Assembly (NCBI GenBank): GCA_002420185.1
Contig: DIHO01000016.1
Coordinates: 1-64,000 of the forward strand
Reading direction: 5' to 3'
DNA from: Opitutales bacterium UBA5694
Lineage (GTDB): Bacteria > Verrucomicrobiota > Verrucomicrobiia > Opitutales > Opitutaceae
DNA length: 64,000 bases
A program made the translations under genes and the position numbers. Numbering within the stretch: position 1 is the stretch's first letter; each line of letters begins with the position of its first letter. The notes beneath the pieces were generated by a model. It did no database searches. It was given only the letters and a program-made list of their open reading frames with translations, and was not told where the DNA came from. Shown here piece after piece: positions 27,701 through 36,456 of this stretch.

Positions 27701-28491
27701 GAATCCGTCAAATAGATGACAAAATGGTTATAGACTATGCCGGAAGCGCGGAAGAGCAACTGACAAGCTATAATGCAACTACTGCTATTGTAAAGAGTGC
27801 AACCCTGTATGTGCTACGCTTGTTGGCTAATCAGTCTATTCCTTTGAACGAAGGTTTTATGGATGTTGTGGACATAAATATTCCCGAAGGGATGTTAAGT
27901 CCGCGTTTCAACCAAGATCCTGCTTCTTGTCCTCCAGTCGTAGCGGGCAATGTGGAATTGAGTCAACGCATTGTGGATACATTAATAAAAGCATTTGGAT
28001 TGGCAGCGTGTAGTCAAGGTACCATGAACAATCTCATATTTGGTAATCATCAATTTAGCTACTATGAGACGATCGCGGGGGGAGAGGGCGCAACATCTAC
28101 TGGGCCGGGTGCTGATGGAGTCCATACGCATATGACTAACACGAGGATTACGGACCCGGAGATTCTTGAGTTTAGATTTCCTGTAACTCTAGAAGTGTTT
28201 GAGATTAGAGAGAATTCTGGAGGCGGTGGAAGGTACAAAGGAGGTGAGGGTTTACGAAGGCGAATTCGCTTTCTTGAGCCAGTAGTCGTTTCGCTTTTGA
28301 CCCAACACCGTGTGTATCGACCCTTTGGATTAGAAGGAGGGGGTGTGGGTGCGTTGGGGAGCCAGTGCCGGATTGCTCTTGGTGGTAAAAAAAGCTTTAT
28401 TGAAGGTAATGGCTCCTTCCCCTTCGAGATAGGTGAAGCCATTGAGATACTGACTCCAGGAGGCGGAGGATGGGGGTCGGAGACGCCCTAA
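24763..28491 (+). CDS. 5-oxoprolinase/hydantoinase, HyuA-HyuB fusion
   Basis: ATP-dependent hydrolysis of 5-oxo-L-proline to glutamate, or of a related hydantoin, in the cytoplasm. At 1242 residues it is a one-chain protein: HyuA-like ATPase part (about 1-690) beginning WIDTGGTFTDCLA, with TTRGTNALLEGKGARAAF, LSGPAGGVVGS, FDMGGTSTDVSRF and FGGAGGLHACAIA; then a HyuB-like part (about 730-1242) with SFSTNVKERKDFSCALLD, HIPVHLGALGV, DVAITNHPGFGGSHLPDLT, RAHHAELGG, SGGGGRYKGGEG and the ending TPGGGGWG. About 100 residues (about 30-130) are inserted between the first strand and the TTRGTNALL motif; other PVC-phylum homologues seem to have this, as far as I recall. The frame is clean, in contrast to the gene before it. 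It converges on hrpA with a 3-bp gap. Confidence 0.9.
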   Translation: MWKFWIDTGGTFTDCLALSPFGKKHRLKVLSSSEIRVRVVEVLGPNRFRLEVPFDTVDDFFVGYRLQVCGLGTGIGQIKSWSSEECLLELDVKISSLEQGALCTIRSLEEPPILGMRLITQTLLGEALPRLELRLATTRGTNALLEGKGARAAFFVTRGFKDLLRIGNQQRPDLFKLGIKKRKPLHSLVFEVSERLDAKGSIIESLCEEEVRMFAVRCREEGIESVAVALLHSYRNSDHEKRIGEILRMQGINHVSLSHELSAKIKILQRAETSMVDAYLAPIMDTYLDAVQSVLSEKNLRIMTSAGGLVSRTYYRPKDSLLSGPAGGVVGSSSVGKEAGIDRGIAFDMGGTSTDVSRFEGRLDYQFEQVIGGAKVFAPSLRIKTVAAGGGSLCWFDGSALRVGPESAGAWPGPACYGAGGGLTLTDVNLLLGRIYASEFGIPIFPEAASEALDKLVDEVQALSEMPVAESDLLQGLLDIANEHMADAIRSISIREGYDPSEYALVAFGGAGGLHACAIADILEMDSVLFPLDAGLLSSYGLQRARVETFKERQILLPLEDCKDEIEEWKSLLEESAYEALVLDGERRENLEIRASQVEIRFLGQDSGLLIDLVSVESLEKDFKYVFEVQYGFIPEQTIEVVSIKVSVGVRDRVGEKEVFEVQKESETKAEGRYNRGSLTPGTRVFGPVVVQDRFSTFYVDVGWEAIVGSRGSLKLSRDKGAGIEKKSNVEFVELELYTNRFLSLVEEMGNLLERSAFSTNVKERKDFSCALLDSNGSLIANAPHIPVHLGALGVCVRNVSRVLDLKAGDVAITNHPGFGGSHLPDLTLIAPVFTEEDQLIGYVANRAHHAELGGISPGSMPPNAKSLEEEGVVFEPAFLVRDGKVDWSSIERTLTSCAYPTRGLRENQSDLAAQLASIRFGESELRKMVGYYELDTVRHYMASLKKRAAGALRSTFAGLTFEEQAAEEYLDNGAPIAVRIRQIDDKMVIDYAGSAEEQLTSYNATTAIVKSATLYVLRLLANQSIPLNEGFMDVVDINIPEGMLSPRFNQDPASCPPVVAGNVELSQRIVDTLIKAFGLAACSQGTMNNLIFGNHQFSYYETIAGGEGATSTGPGADGVHTHMTNTRITDPEILEFRFPVTLEVFEIRENSGGGGRYKGGEGLRRRIRFLEPVVVSLLTQHRVYRPFGLEGGGVGALGSQCRIALGGKKSFIEGNGSFPFEIGEAIEILTPGGGGWGSETP

Positions 28492-28494
28492 ACA

Positions 28495-31400
28495 TCAGTG
28501 CTTCCCAAAACGCGTTTTGAGGCTTTCTAGGTCAGAACTGGTTGGTCGGTCGATGGTGCGGTTAGGTTTTGTTGACGTGGTAGCGGAATTGGTTGGTTTA
28601 GACAGTTCTGACTCAGGTGGCTCCCTCAGTTTTTGGAGAATGCGTTTTTCCGAAACAGGGAAAGCGGTTCCGAGGGATTGGGCAAAAAGTGACAATGCGT
28701 ATTCCTCGATTGACCATGCTATGTCGCTGTATTGAGAATATCCTACCTTGGAGGCCGCTAGTTGGTTTCTTAATCTATCTATTTCCCCTTGGCGGGCGGC
28801 GTCTCTCTCGGGATCACGTATTCGGGATTGAAGACGCACAAGTAACGACTTTAGATAAATGGGTAGTCGATTGAGTGCCCAATGAGGGGTTTTTTCAAGG
28901 AAGTCGGTTGGAAGAAGTCGATCAATTTCATGATCCAAATCGGGGGGAAGGTCTTTTTTGACCTTCAGTTCTTGACGAGTAATCAGGATCTTTTGCAACA
29001 GGTCAATCAGCTTGTATACGAGGCCTCGAGATTGGGATTTCGCGGATTCAATTTTATTCTTAATATCAGCGACAGAGATGGTATTTATATTGTGGTTGCA
29101 TAGGTGCTTCTCGATATGTGAATATGCCTGTTCCTTGAGCTTGTCGAGAGGAGCGAATGAGATAGCGGTGGATCCTAATTTGGAAAAGTCCTTTAAATCT
29201 TCGCGAGTCCAGGCGAGCTCTTTACGCAGTTCATGTTTGATGAGCTGTTCGATTCCTAATGAATTTGCAGTCTTTGATTCCTCAAATGACTTTAGGAGGG
29301 TGAGCTTTACGACATCACCTTGCCGACGCAAAGTGGGATAAGCGAATAGTGGTAGGCCATTGATTTCACCAATCTTCCTTTTTTCTGGTTGTGATTCAAG
29401 ATCGTCAACTGATTCGATGGTACGAGACCATTTTCTTAAAGCGGCTTCCCAAAGTGAGGTGTTTCTGTTCGAATTATGATGCGTCGTAGACGATTCGCGG
29501 GATCTGATTTTCTTTCGAATGGATTCGGCTGAACGATCTTCCAGGACCGTTTCGCCTTTGCTGTCGTGCACTCGAATTCGCACCCGTAGATGTTCCGGAA
29601 TACCATCTTCTTTCCAATCGCTGTAATACGTTTCGATACCGTATGAAGAGCTAAGATGGGAAGATAGGCACTCACATAGACTTTGCTCATTCGGCACTAG
29701 ACTCCTAGAAATGTCTTTTGCGGTTTTCGCTAGTGGTTGTAACCTTCTCCTCAGATCCTTGGGGAGTCCCTTCAATAGATAGTAGACTTTGGATTCTAAA
29801 TGACCAGGAACGAGCCAGTCGAGCAGTGGACTGTTTAGGTTATCAGCTTTGGAGTAGGGGATATTGAGTGTAACACCGTCACCTTTTTCGCCAGGCTGGT
29901 AGTTATACTCTATTGGTAAAGCAGTGTTCCCAAACTCAACGGATTCGGGGAAAGCAGACAGGTCGATCGTGTCTTCAGATTGTGGAGTCAAATCGGACTC
30001 CGTCATCTCAAGACGGTTCGAACCGTTGATCTTTAGGTAGCCATTGAGATCGCCAATTGAAGCTATATTTTTTAACCGGCTCGAATAGAATTGAAATGCT
30101 GCTTCCTCGATACCGATCCAGCTCTGTATTTTAGTGATGGTTTGGGCGTTCTGGATCCGGTTCTTCAATTTTCGATTTACTTCGAGAAAATTGAGGTTCT
30201 GAGAAATCTCAACATTCTCGTTCAACAAACCTTCACGGATAAAGATCTCTGTTGCTCTAGTGGGATCCACCTTGAGATAGGAGACCGTTTTGCACTGCAA
30301 TTCCAAACCATGGATTCGAATACTCTCCCGACATACGACTCTTCCTTTGTCGGTCTCAAAGCTGGGCTGGCTATAACTGTACTTGAGAATATGCTCGCCC
30401 ATGAGAACGAGCCAGGTCGGATCGATCACCGCAACTGTGCGTGCGTAGAGGCGATTGGTTTCCACGATTTCCCCAGCAAGAATCCAATCTGGAGAGGATA
30501 CCTTTTCTTCGATTACTTGTTTTTGCTTTTTCGATTTCGCGAATTGGGCCTTTTTGTTAAATAGTCCTGAGCCAGGAAAGATCATAATTTTCCTGTTACC
30601 TGTAGATCGATAAAAGTTGGGTTCATCTTTGCGGGCAGGATTTGCGAGGAGACCGGCCGCTAGGCATTGATGAATGGAGCGGTACTCAATACCGCCATAC
30701 TCCCTCAATCGTTGTTTCTCATTTTCGTTTTTGTAGTGGGTCGATTGGGTTTTGCTTTTACCAGTACGATCAAGTTCACGAAGCGCCTGGGCTAGTTGGT
30801 CTTTGACATCTTTCCACTCTCGAATTCGCAAATAGGAAATATAGTGCGATCTGCAAAACTTGCGAAGTTTACTCTGTGATATTCTATCGGAGCCTGAGTG
30901 GAGAGCCTCCCAAATATTTAGAAGCGTCAGGAAGTCTGATTGCTTGTGGATAAATTCACTTTGAGCGATTCTAGCCTGCTCTTCTTCCCCAAGTGGCCGT
31001 TCCCGGGGATCGGGGATTGTGAGCGCAGATGTGATGATAAGAATTTGCTCAAGCACTCCCTCCTTTTCTGCCTGTAACAACATGCGACCCGCCGTGGGGT
31101 CGACTGGAATCTTTGCCAGCTTACCGCCCAAATTAGTAAGTTTGTGCTCGGAGTCAATTGCACCCAACTCTTCGAGTAGGGCAAAGCCGGACCGAATGGC
31201 AGCGATGCTCGGAGGATCGATAAAGGGGAATGACTCGATTTCCCCAAGTCGAGAGGCCATCATCTTTAGGATCACCTCGGCCAGATTCGATCTTTGGATT
31301 TCCGGAGTTGAAAACTCGGACCGTTTTATGAAGTCAGTTTCTGAATACAGCCGGATACAGATCCCGTCTCGAACGCGTCCACAACGCCCTGCTCGCTGGT

Positions 31401-32439
31401 TGGCACTGCTTTGCGAGACCTTTTCAATCGGCAGTCGTTTGGTCCGGGCTCGCGGGTTGTAGCGACTGATCCGAGCTAGTCCGGTATCTATGACAAAACG
31501 AATACCCGGAATGGTCAGTGACGTTTCGGCGATATTGGTCGCCAGAACGATTTTCCGACGGGGTAGTTGGGTGAATATCTGTTGCTGGTCGGTATTGGAG
31601 AGTTGTCCATAGCAAGGAAGGACGGAACAGCGATTTCCCAGCCGTCCCTCTAAGCGTCGCTTGGTCTCCCTAATATCCTTCTCGGTCGGGAGGAATGCGA
31701 GGATGTCGCCGTGGCCGAATTCCTCTATGATTCGATCAACCGATTCTGTAATTCCGTTGAGGAACGTGTATTCTTCCTCACCATCCAAAAGCTCTTCCAA
31801 GGGAGCATATATGATATCGACTGGATAAACCCGTCCAGAGACTTCAATGATCGGAGCGTTTTCGAAGATCTGAGAAAACTTGTCGGTATCGATCGTTGCG
31901 GAAGTAATAATTATTTTGAGATCCGGACGCTTCGTTCGCAGGCGATTGAGATGCCCAAGTAGAAAATCGATATTCAAGCTTCGTTCATGAGCTTCGTCGA
32001 TGATGATGGTATCGTATTCACGCATCAGGGGATCTGATTGAATCTCTGCCAGCAGCATGCCATCGGTCATAAACTTGATTCGAGTTTGAGGACTTGTTTT
32101 GTCTGCGAATCGAATTTTACAACCAACCTCCCCCCCGTATTCGACATCTAATTCTTCTGAAACACGTTTGGCGATTGATAGGGCAGCGACGCGACGCGGT
32201 TGAGTACACGCAATCCGTTTGATTCGACCTCTACCCGCATCGATACACATCTTAGGAATCTGAGTTGTCTTGCCAGAACCGGTTTCACCTGATATAATAA
32301 TGACAGGATGGGTTTTGACGGCAGCGATAATTTCCAACCGTCTCTTGCAAATGGGCAGATCTTGTTGATAGAGGATCTTGCTGGGATTCCAGGAAGATCG
32401 TTTCGCCATGTTACGTCTTGGTTGCCGTCTTTCTTTCAT
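28495..32439 (-). CDS. hrpA: ATP-dependent RNA helicase HrpA
   Basis: DEAH-box helicase of 1314 residues, the usual HrpA length (E. coli 1300). The helicase core has Walker A ISGETGSGKTTQIPK, CTQPRRVAALSIAKRV, motif II IIIDEAHERSLN, motif III ITSATID, and the C-terminal RecA motifs VLATNIAETSLTIPGIRFVID and QRAGRCGRVRDGICIRLY. This is followed by the helicase-associated and OB-like domains and the long C-terminal HrpA extension (DUF3418-type, from about residue 640). HrpA rescues stalled or collided ribosomes. The start at 32439 has alternative methionine at codon 11 (MAKRSS). It begins 5 bp from the stop of a small secreted-protein gene on the same strand, so both may be in one transcript. 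Confidence 0.94.
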   Translation of the reverse strand: MKERRQPRRNMAKRSSWNPSKILYQQDLPICKRRLEIIAAVKTHPVIIISGETGSGKTTQIPKMCIDAGRGRIKRIACTQPRRVAALSIAKRVSEELDVEYGGEVGCKIRFADKTSPQTRIKFMTDGMLLAEIQSDPLMREYDTIIIDEAHERSLNIDFLLGHLNRLRTKRPDLKIIITSATIDTDKFSQIFENAPIIEVSGRVYPVDIIYAPLEELLDGEEEYTFLNGITESVDRIIEEFGHGDILAFLPTEKDIRETKRRLEGRLGNRCSVLPCYGQLSNTDQQQIFTQLPRRKIVLATNIAETSLTIPGIRFVIDTGLARISRYNPRARTKRLPIEKVSQSSANQRAGRCGRVRDGICIRLYSETDFIKRSEFSTPEIQRSNLAEVILKMMASRLGEIESFPFIDPPSIAAIRSGFALLEELGAIDSEHKLTNLGGKLAKIPVDPTAGRMLLQAEKEGVLEQILIITSALTIPDPRERPLGEEEQARIAQSEFIHKQSDFLTLLNIWEALHSGSDRISQSKLRKFCRSHYISYLRIREWKDVKDQLAQALRELDRTGKSKTQSTHYKNENEKQRLREYGGIEYRSIHQCLAAGLLANPARKDEPNFYRSTGNRKIMIFPGSGLFNKKAQFAKSKKQKQVIEEKVSSPDWILAGEIVETNRLYARTVAVIDPTWLVLMGEHILKYSYSQPSFETDKGRVVCRESIRIHGLELQCKTVSYLKVDPTRATEIFIREGLLNENVEISQNLNFLEVNRKLKNRIQNAQTITKIQSWIGIEEAAFQFYSSRLKNIASIGDLNGYLKINGSNRLEMTESDLTPQSEDTIDLSAFPESVEFGNTALPIEYNYQPGEKGDGVTLNIPYSKADNLNSPLLDWLVPGHLESKVYYLLKGLPKDLRRRLQPLAKTAKDISRSLVPNEQSLCECLSSHLSSSYGIETYYSDWKEDGIPEHLRVRIRVHDSKGETVLEDRSAESIRKKIRSRESSTTHHNSNRNTSLWEAALRKWSRTIESVDDLESQPEKRKIGEINGLPLFAYPTLRRQGDVVKLTLLKSFEESKTANSLGIEQLIKHELRKELAWTREDLKDFSKLGSTAISFAPLDKLKEQAYSHIEKHLCNHNINTISVADIKNKIESAKSQSRGLVYKLIDLLQKILITRQELKVKKDLPPDLDHEIDRLLPTDFLEKTPHWALNRLPIYLKSLLVRLQSRIRDPERDAARQGEIDRLRNQLAASKVGYSQYSDIAWSIEEYALSLFAQSLGTAFPVSEKRILQKLREPPESELSKPTNSATTSTKPNRTIDRPTSSDLESLKTRFGKH

Positions 32440-32443
32440 TTTT

Positions 32444-32893
32444 TTATCTCTTACGAGTGCGCTTGAAAATCTTCAGAGCCTGAATCCAGTCTTCGTCGTT
32501 CGGATAGTAAAGGCTGCACCAGATAATATTGAAGTTAGAGTCAACTATTGAAAGTAAGGGAGCATCTGATGGGTTTTTTTCGAGAATAGTGGAGTGGCTC
32601 TTTAAGAAACCGCTTTTGAGAAACGCACTCGCAACGTTTCGCTTGGCGTAGCTACTTCCAGGCCATGCGAAGTCAAGGAGCCAAGGTCTAGATTCCAGGG
32701 CACTCACTAATGAGGCGCATCTTAATGCCTCATTGAGATCTTCTTGCGACCTAGAAGTGATGAGGAAGATTGGCCATTCATTAATGGTTAAGTATTCACC
32801 ATCGAGTGTCTTGCAGGTGAATTCTTGTGCACCTGTCTCTTTGGTGAAAAGACCAAGCATCAGTGCGAAAAGTATTCCGAACGTCGATCTCAT
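32444..32893 (-). CDS. small secreted protein of unknown function
   Basis: 149 residues, not recognised. Residues 1-22 form a signal peptide (MRSTFGILFALMLGLF, cleavage near TGAQEF). The mature part starts EFTCKTLDGEYLTINEWPIF and ends in a basic tail, FKRTRKR; two cysteines (CKTLD near 27 and RCASL near 59) and one in IIWCSLY could pair outside the cytoplasm. The ending ...IVDSNFNIIWCSLYYPND vaguely recalls the end of thioredoxin-like folds, but no CxxC is present. It is 5 bp upstream of hrpA on the same strand. Real gene status is supported by the signal peptide and lack of stops. Confidence 0.6.
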   Translation of the reverse strand: MRSTFGILFALMLGLFTKETGAQEFTCKTLDGEYLTINEWPIFLITSRSQEDLNEALRCASLVSALESRPWLLDFAWPGSSYAKRNVASAFLKSGFLKSHSTILEKNPSDAPLLSIVDSNFNIIWCSLYYPNDEDWIQALKIFKRTRKR

Positions 32894-33044
32894 GGTTGAT
32901 GGGTTTTAGTTTGGGTTAAAAAGCAGGCCATTGTAGATCAGAGAGAGTCCACTCTTTTGGATACATTTCCGGAATTAATATTCGAGCCTCTAATGCACGC
33001 CTTCTCCGAATTGAGGTCCGGGCAAAGGGCTAGGACACTATCAA

Positions 33045-33440
33045 TCAATGCCAGAGCAAGGGGATAGAGACTGCTAAACAGATGGAGAATGGAGTGGCGA
33101 TGAGGTTAGTTAGTAGGATGCTAATGTGTATTCCTCTGGGCGGATTGGCCAACAGGACGTCGGAAGCGGATGCTCCTACTAACCCAGTGAGCAGGAAGCC
33201 GACTAACAAAGAAACGGCAATGTCGTCAGAAAGGGTAATCGGTCCATTGTGCAGGCTTAGATGTCGTTCAATCCATTGCTGACGAATCCATTTGTAGAAT
33301 AGGCCCGTTACCAAAAAGCCCAATAGCAAGTAGGGGCCCATTCCGGTAATTAGGCCCCACGTTTCTATCAAGTAAGTCCGTATTGGATTCATGAGTTCGG
33401 AAAAACATTTTGCTCCGGATTGACCTTGTCGAGGGATCAA
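33045..33440 (-). pseudogene. permease (DUF318/ArsP-like) with its core deleted
   Basis: 131 residues, reading as the two ends of a larger permease joined together. The first half, MGPYLLLGFLVTGLFYKWI...WIERHL, is the N-terminal membrane segment of DUF318-family permeases. The second, DDIAVSLLVGFLLTGLVGAS and LLTNLIATPFSICLAVSIP, resembles the later repeat with the conserved (I/L)PLYxCATASxP region. The intervening roughly 120 residues, including the cysteine-containing transport motif, are absent, and the frame stops right after VSIPLLWH where a full protein continues. An in-frame deletion followed by truncation is the simplest reading. A short, functional membrane protein cannot be excluded. 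Confidence 0.5.
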
Positions 33441-33460
33441 CTTGCGTCCTGAGAAGGAGC

Positions 33461-35170
33461 TTAGTTGGTTTTGTCGCTGTCCCGAATTGAAACCGGAATC
33501 CGGACTCTAGCAATCAGACCACTGGGAGAGGTGGGTACCATATCCAAATGGCCACCCTTGAGGGCCAATTGAGTACGGATCTGAAAAAGGCCGATTTTGT
33601 TTAGGGGCGCGTTGACGCTCTCTAGTTTCTCGTCAAGACCGACTCCGTTGTCCTCAATCTGAAGTACCCATCCATCTTCGTCTCTAAACAGAGTGATGAT
33701 ACAGAGGTTCGCTTTTGAGTGGTTAACGACGTTGGTGATGAGCTCGCGAAGTATTTCGAAAAGAAGGTCTTTCTTCTGTTCGAGTTCTATGGACTGTTGA
33801 TCCGCAATAGATATACTGATGTCGATTCCATATTCTTTTCGCGTCATGGCTACCATGCGTTTAGCAGCACCGACAAAGCCCTCTTTCGCTGGATTGGGAG
33901 GATTGAAGTCCGCAATGGGCTCCTGAGCGAAGTCGAAGAGTAGTGATTCCTGTTCGGGAGCTGCAGCCTTTTTTCGAGCGACCGACTTCAATATCTCTTG
34001 ATATGCTGCCTTTTTGTCGATCGAGAGGGATTGATCCTGCTTGGAAGTATCGGGGCTCGATTCTGCGAGCTTCTTGCCCTTTACCTCCTTTGGTCTCGGG
34101 CTGTTGTCTGATTTTTCGGTTACGATCGGTGGAACTAGCTCGCTCACTTGATTCTCGGGGATTTCTGAATCTGGTACTGAAAACGGAGCTTGGGGTTGAG
34201 GCTGCATCGTGGGGCCCCCGCTGTGAGCAATCTCGCCGGCTAGGGTCTTCAATTTCTGGTCTGCCTTTCGCAAGGCTTCCTCCTTAGCCTGAAATGCATC
34301 CTGGATTGCTGTGTTTGCTTCGGCGAGACGCTCGTACAATTCGTTCGTCTTCGGAGTTTCGCGAATGACACCGATTATGGCGGTCTCGTCGAAGGCATTC
34401 CCTTTCCAAATTTTGCCGCGTAGTTCCAGTCCTAGAAGAGGCATTTCGTCGCCATTGACCCGAAAATGGCTGGAAACGGTGTCGTTCTTGAGTGGAAATC
34501 GATCGAGACTCTCGAAAACGGCTGAGCGGTCCTCCGGAAAAACTTGCCCGACGATTTCGTCCAGGCTCCTCTCTACCGGGCTAGGAGGGAAGTGGAGCAT
34601 CGCTAGAGCGATTGAATCAAGGACAAACTTATCCTGTTTAGGATAGTAGGTCCAAGCACCCATCAGCCCCATTTCGAGAGCCAGGTTTAGACGGGACTCG
34701 AGTATGGATTTCTCGGAGGCGAGGGTGTGGTGCAGGATGGTGGAACGAATCGCTTGCTCAACCAATGAAGGAGAAAGGTCTTCCTTACACAGTAACTCAT
34801 CTATCCCGCTCGGGCGAACAAATTCAGGATTGTTTAGATTGCGGCGGTCGGTGAGTCCGAGAATGGGATTGTCGAAACCGGCAATGCGAAGTCGATCAAT
34901 CTCGTTTTCAGGCTGCTCAAGTGAGTCACAGTCCAGGAACAGCAAATCGAACCCGCGGGTTCTTAACATGTTTCTGGCATCCTCGATGGAAGTATAGCGT
35001 TGGAGTTTGTAATTGTTGAGCTGAGACCGTCTCAAATCAGCCCTCAGTGGTGCCGCATTGTCTTCATCGCTTATTATCGCTAGCGAAAATAAAGTTCCAC
35101 GAATTTCCCTGATCAGGGGTGAAGGTACCTTCGATCGGTCTTTGCTGAATGGAGACTGCGATTGGGACAT
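33461..35170 (-). CDS. REC-PAS-HATPase protein lacking an H-box
   Basis: 569-residue soluble sensor-like protein. Residues 25-150 form a receiver-like domain (DE at 35-36, D80 in LFLDCDS, K129 in LLCKED). Residues 160-275 look like a PAS domain (LNLALEMGLMGAWTYYP...GRVIRE-type end). A coiled coil (275-315) follows, then a low-complexity Pro/Gln/Ser/Lys linker (317-430) and an HATPase_c domain of the HPK7/NarX group: N-box ELITNVVNH, G1 IEDNGVGLD and G2 KIGLFQIR. There is no histidine between 317 and 483, where the dimerisation helix with the phosphoacceptor should be. The protein can bind ATP but cannot autophosphorylate in the normal way. It has no membrane segments and no linked response regulator. 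Confidence 0.8.
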   Translation of the reverse strand: MSQSQSPFSKDRSKVPSPLIREIRGTLFSLAIISDEDNAAPLRADLRRSQLNNYKLQRYTSIEDARNMLRTRGFDLLFLDCDSLEQPENEIDRLRIAGFDNPILGLTDRRNLNNPEFVRPSGIDELLCKEDLSPSLVEQAIRSTILHHTLASEKSILESRLNLALEMGLMGAWTYYPKQDKFVLDSIALAMLHFPPSPVERSLDEIVGQVFPEDRSAVFESLDRFPLKNDTVSSHFRVNGDEMPLLGLELRGKIWKGNAFDETAIIGVIRETPKTNELYERLAEANTAIQDAFQAKEEALRKADQKLKTLAGEIAHSGGPTMQPQPQAPFSVPDSEIPENQVSELVPPIVTEKSDNSPRPKEVKGKKLAESSPDTSKQDQSLSIDKKAAYQEILKSVARKKAAAPEQESLLFDFAQEPIADFNPPNPAKEGFVGAAKRMVAMTRKEYGIDISISIADQQSIELEQKKDLLFEILRELITNVVNHSKANLCIITLFRDEDGWVLQIEDNGVGLDEKLESVNAPLNKIGLFQIRTQLALKGGHLDMVPTSPSGLIARVRIPVSIRDSDKTN

Positions 35171-35945
35171 TGTTTTGATAGAGGAGGAAACGGAATCAGT
35201 TTCTGATACGAGGGATCAAGGACGTAAGGATACTATTTTGGTGCAATTACGAGATCGTTTTGAGAAAGTTGCTGGCGGATCACTGAATGACGCTTGAAAT
35301 AGGAAAAGGAAGAAAAACTAGGGTCATGATTTCCAGCATCCTAAACGCGAAAAAAAGGGATTTGAGCAGTTGGAAATCATGCGATCAGTGTTCATTATTC
35401 GCTAAGTGGTCCAGAAGTTTCAGAAGGTGCAACATTTGTCTCTGCGTTTAACTTAGATGTAAGTAATAGCCTAAAAAGTTATTCACACGTTATTTACTGA
35501 GCAAGGTTTGTTCTGTTTCTAAACCAATGGTTGTAGGAATTCCCGTGTGAAGTAGTTGATGTTGTCTTACATGCTTTGATCGGGGAGTTGTTTGTGGGAT
35601 AGTGACAAAGAATGGGGAAAACGGTGGTTTCAGGTTCTTTTTGTGTGGGATAGCGAATCAAAGTCGAAAATTCTACTTCAAATGCCCGAAGACCGTGTCA
35701 ACAAATGACCAAGAGGCCCATTTTTAAACGATTATTTTGCGGTTTTTTAGAGCCCAAATATCGGGCGGAGGTGCTAGAATTGACTGGGCGATAACGTTTC
35801 GGAAAAGCCAGACGACGCGATGAACCGGGTTTGTGTCAATTTCGTTTGCACCCGCCATCATTACACAACTCAACATCATAAATAAGTGGATTGAACCTGC
35901 TGTCGACCACGTGAAAATTCCTGTGTCATCTTTCCACCCCTATCA
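35171..35945. other. 775-bp region without a gene, one long inverted repeat
   Basis: No supported gene. The part just upstream of the HATPase gene should hold its promoter. A perfect 11-bp inverted repeat, CATGATTTCCA (35325-35335) and TGGAAATCATG (35371-35381), is separated by 35 nt. Two copies of the degenerate word GTGGGATAG lie near 35595 and 35645. The rest is AT-rich without frames. Confidence 0.4.
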
Positions 35946-36209
35946 CTATTGCTTCCGTGCTTCTCCAAGCAAAAACGCCCCTAAAATCTTTGCTGGCAGA
36001 GAAACTGTTAATTCGCCGTTTTGCACTTCGAGGATCGCTTCGCTTCCAAACAAACCTTGTACCCCTTCTGCGGAATGAACTTCACCAATTGGTATTTGCA
36101 CGAGCTGGTCCCGATCGCTGAAATTTCCGACTACAAGAACGTGTTGCGATTTTGTCTCGCGAACATACGCCAGCACATGATGGAAATGTACGGTTTTGTG
36201 ATTTCGCAT
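35946..36209 (-). pseudogene. C-terminal fragment of a GH13-type alpha-glucan enzyme
   Basis: An isolated 87-residue frame whose start reads HHVLAYVRETKSQHVLVVGN then FSDRDQLVQIPI. This is the pattern at the end of the catalytic barrel and the start of the C-terminal beta domain of amylosucrase or alpha-glucosidase-type GH13 proteins (VLAYxRxxxxxxVLVxANFSxxxQ). The barrel itself is absent from the upstream side, which instead carries sequence on the opposite strand. It ends with a proper stop. I read it as a leftover 3' end after deletion of the rest. Confidence 0.5.
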
Positions 36210-36456
36210 GACGGACTTTCAGTTGTCGAATGCCTGATTGAGTGTGTAGAGTTTTACAGGGCCGCTTTCGATGCCGCGATACCCCTTAAAGAAGTGGCAT
36301 TCGAAGTGATTGATGAAGAAAAGCATGATGTAACCGATATGTCTGCTGCACTCACTTTAGCCGAGAAAGCTTGGCCAGGCAAATTTGGGGTGTATTATCA
36401 CAAATCGGAACCCACCAAGAATGAGCTCAAGAAAGATTTGATCGACAAAGCCCAGC
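36201..36456 (+). pseudogene. C-terminal fragment of 2-oxoacid:ferredoxin oxidoreductase beta-like subunit
   Basis: Within a longer plus-strand open frame, only the middle is protein-like. It contains LSVVECLIECVEFYRAAFDA, DEEKHDVTDMSAALTLAEKA, then WPGKFGVYYHKSEPTKNELK and KDLIDKAQ. This resembles, by recollection, the tail of the thiamine-diphosphate (beta) subunit of 2-oxoacid:ferredoxin oxidoreductases, which has the WPxxFGVxY and PTKNxL segments. The catalytic part is missing, and the residues before and after the fragment fit nothing. It abuts the GH13 fragment on the opposite strand, so two unrelated gene ends have been brought together. Confidence 0.45.
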
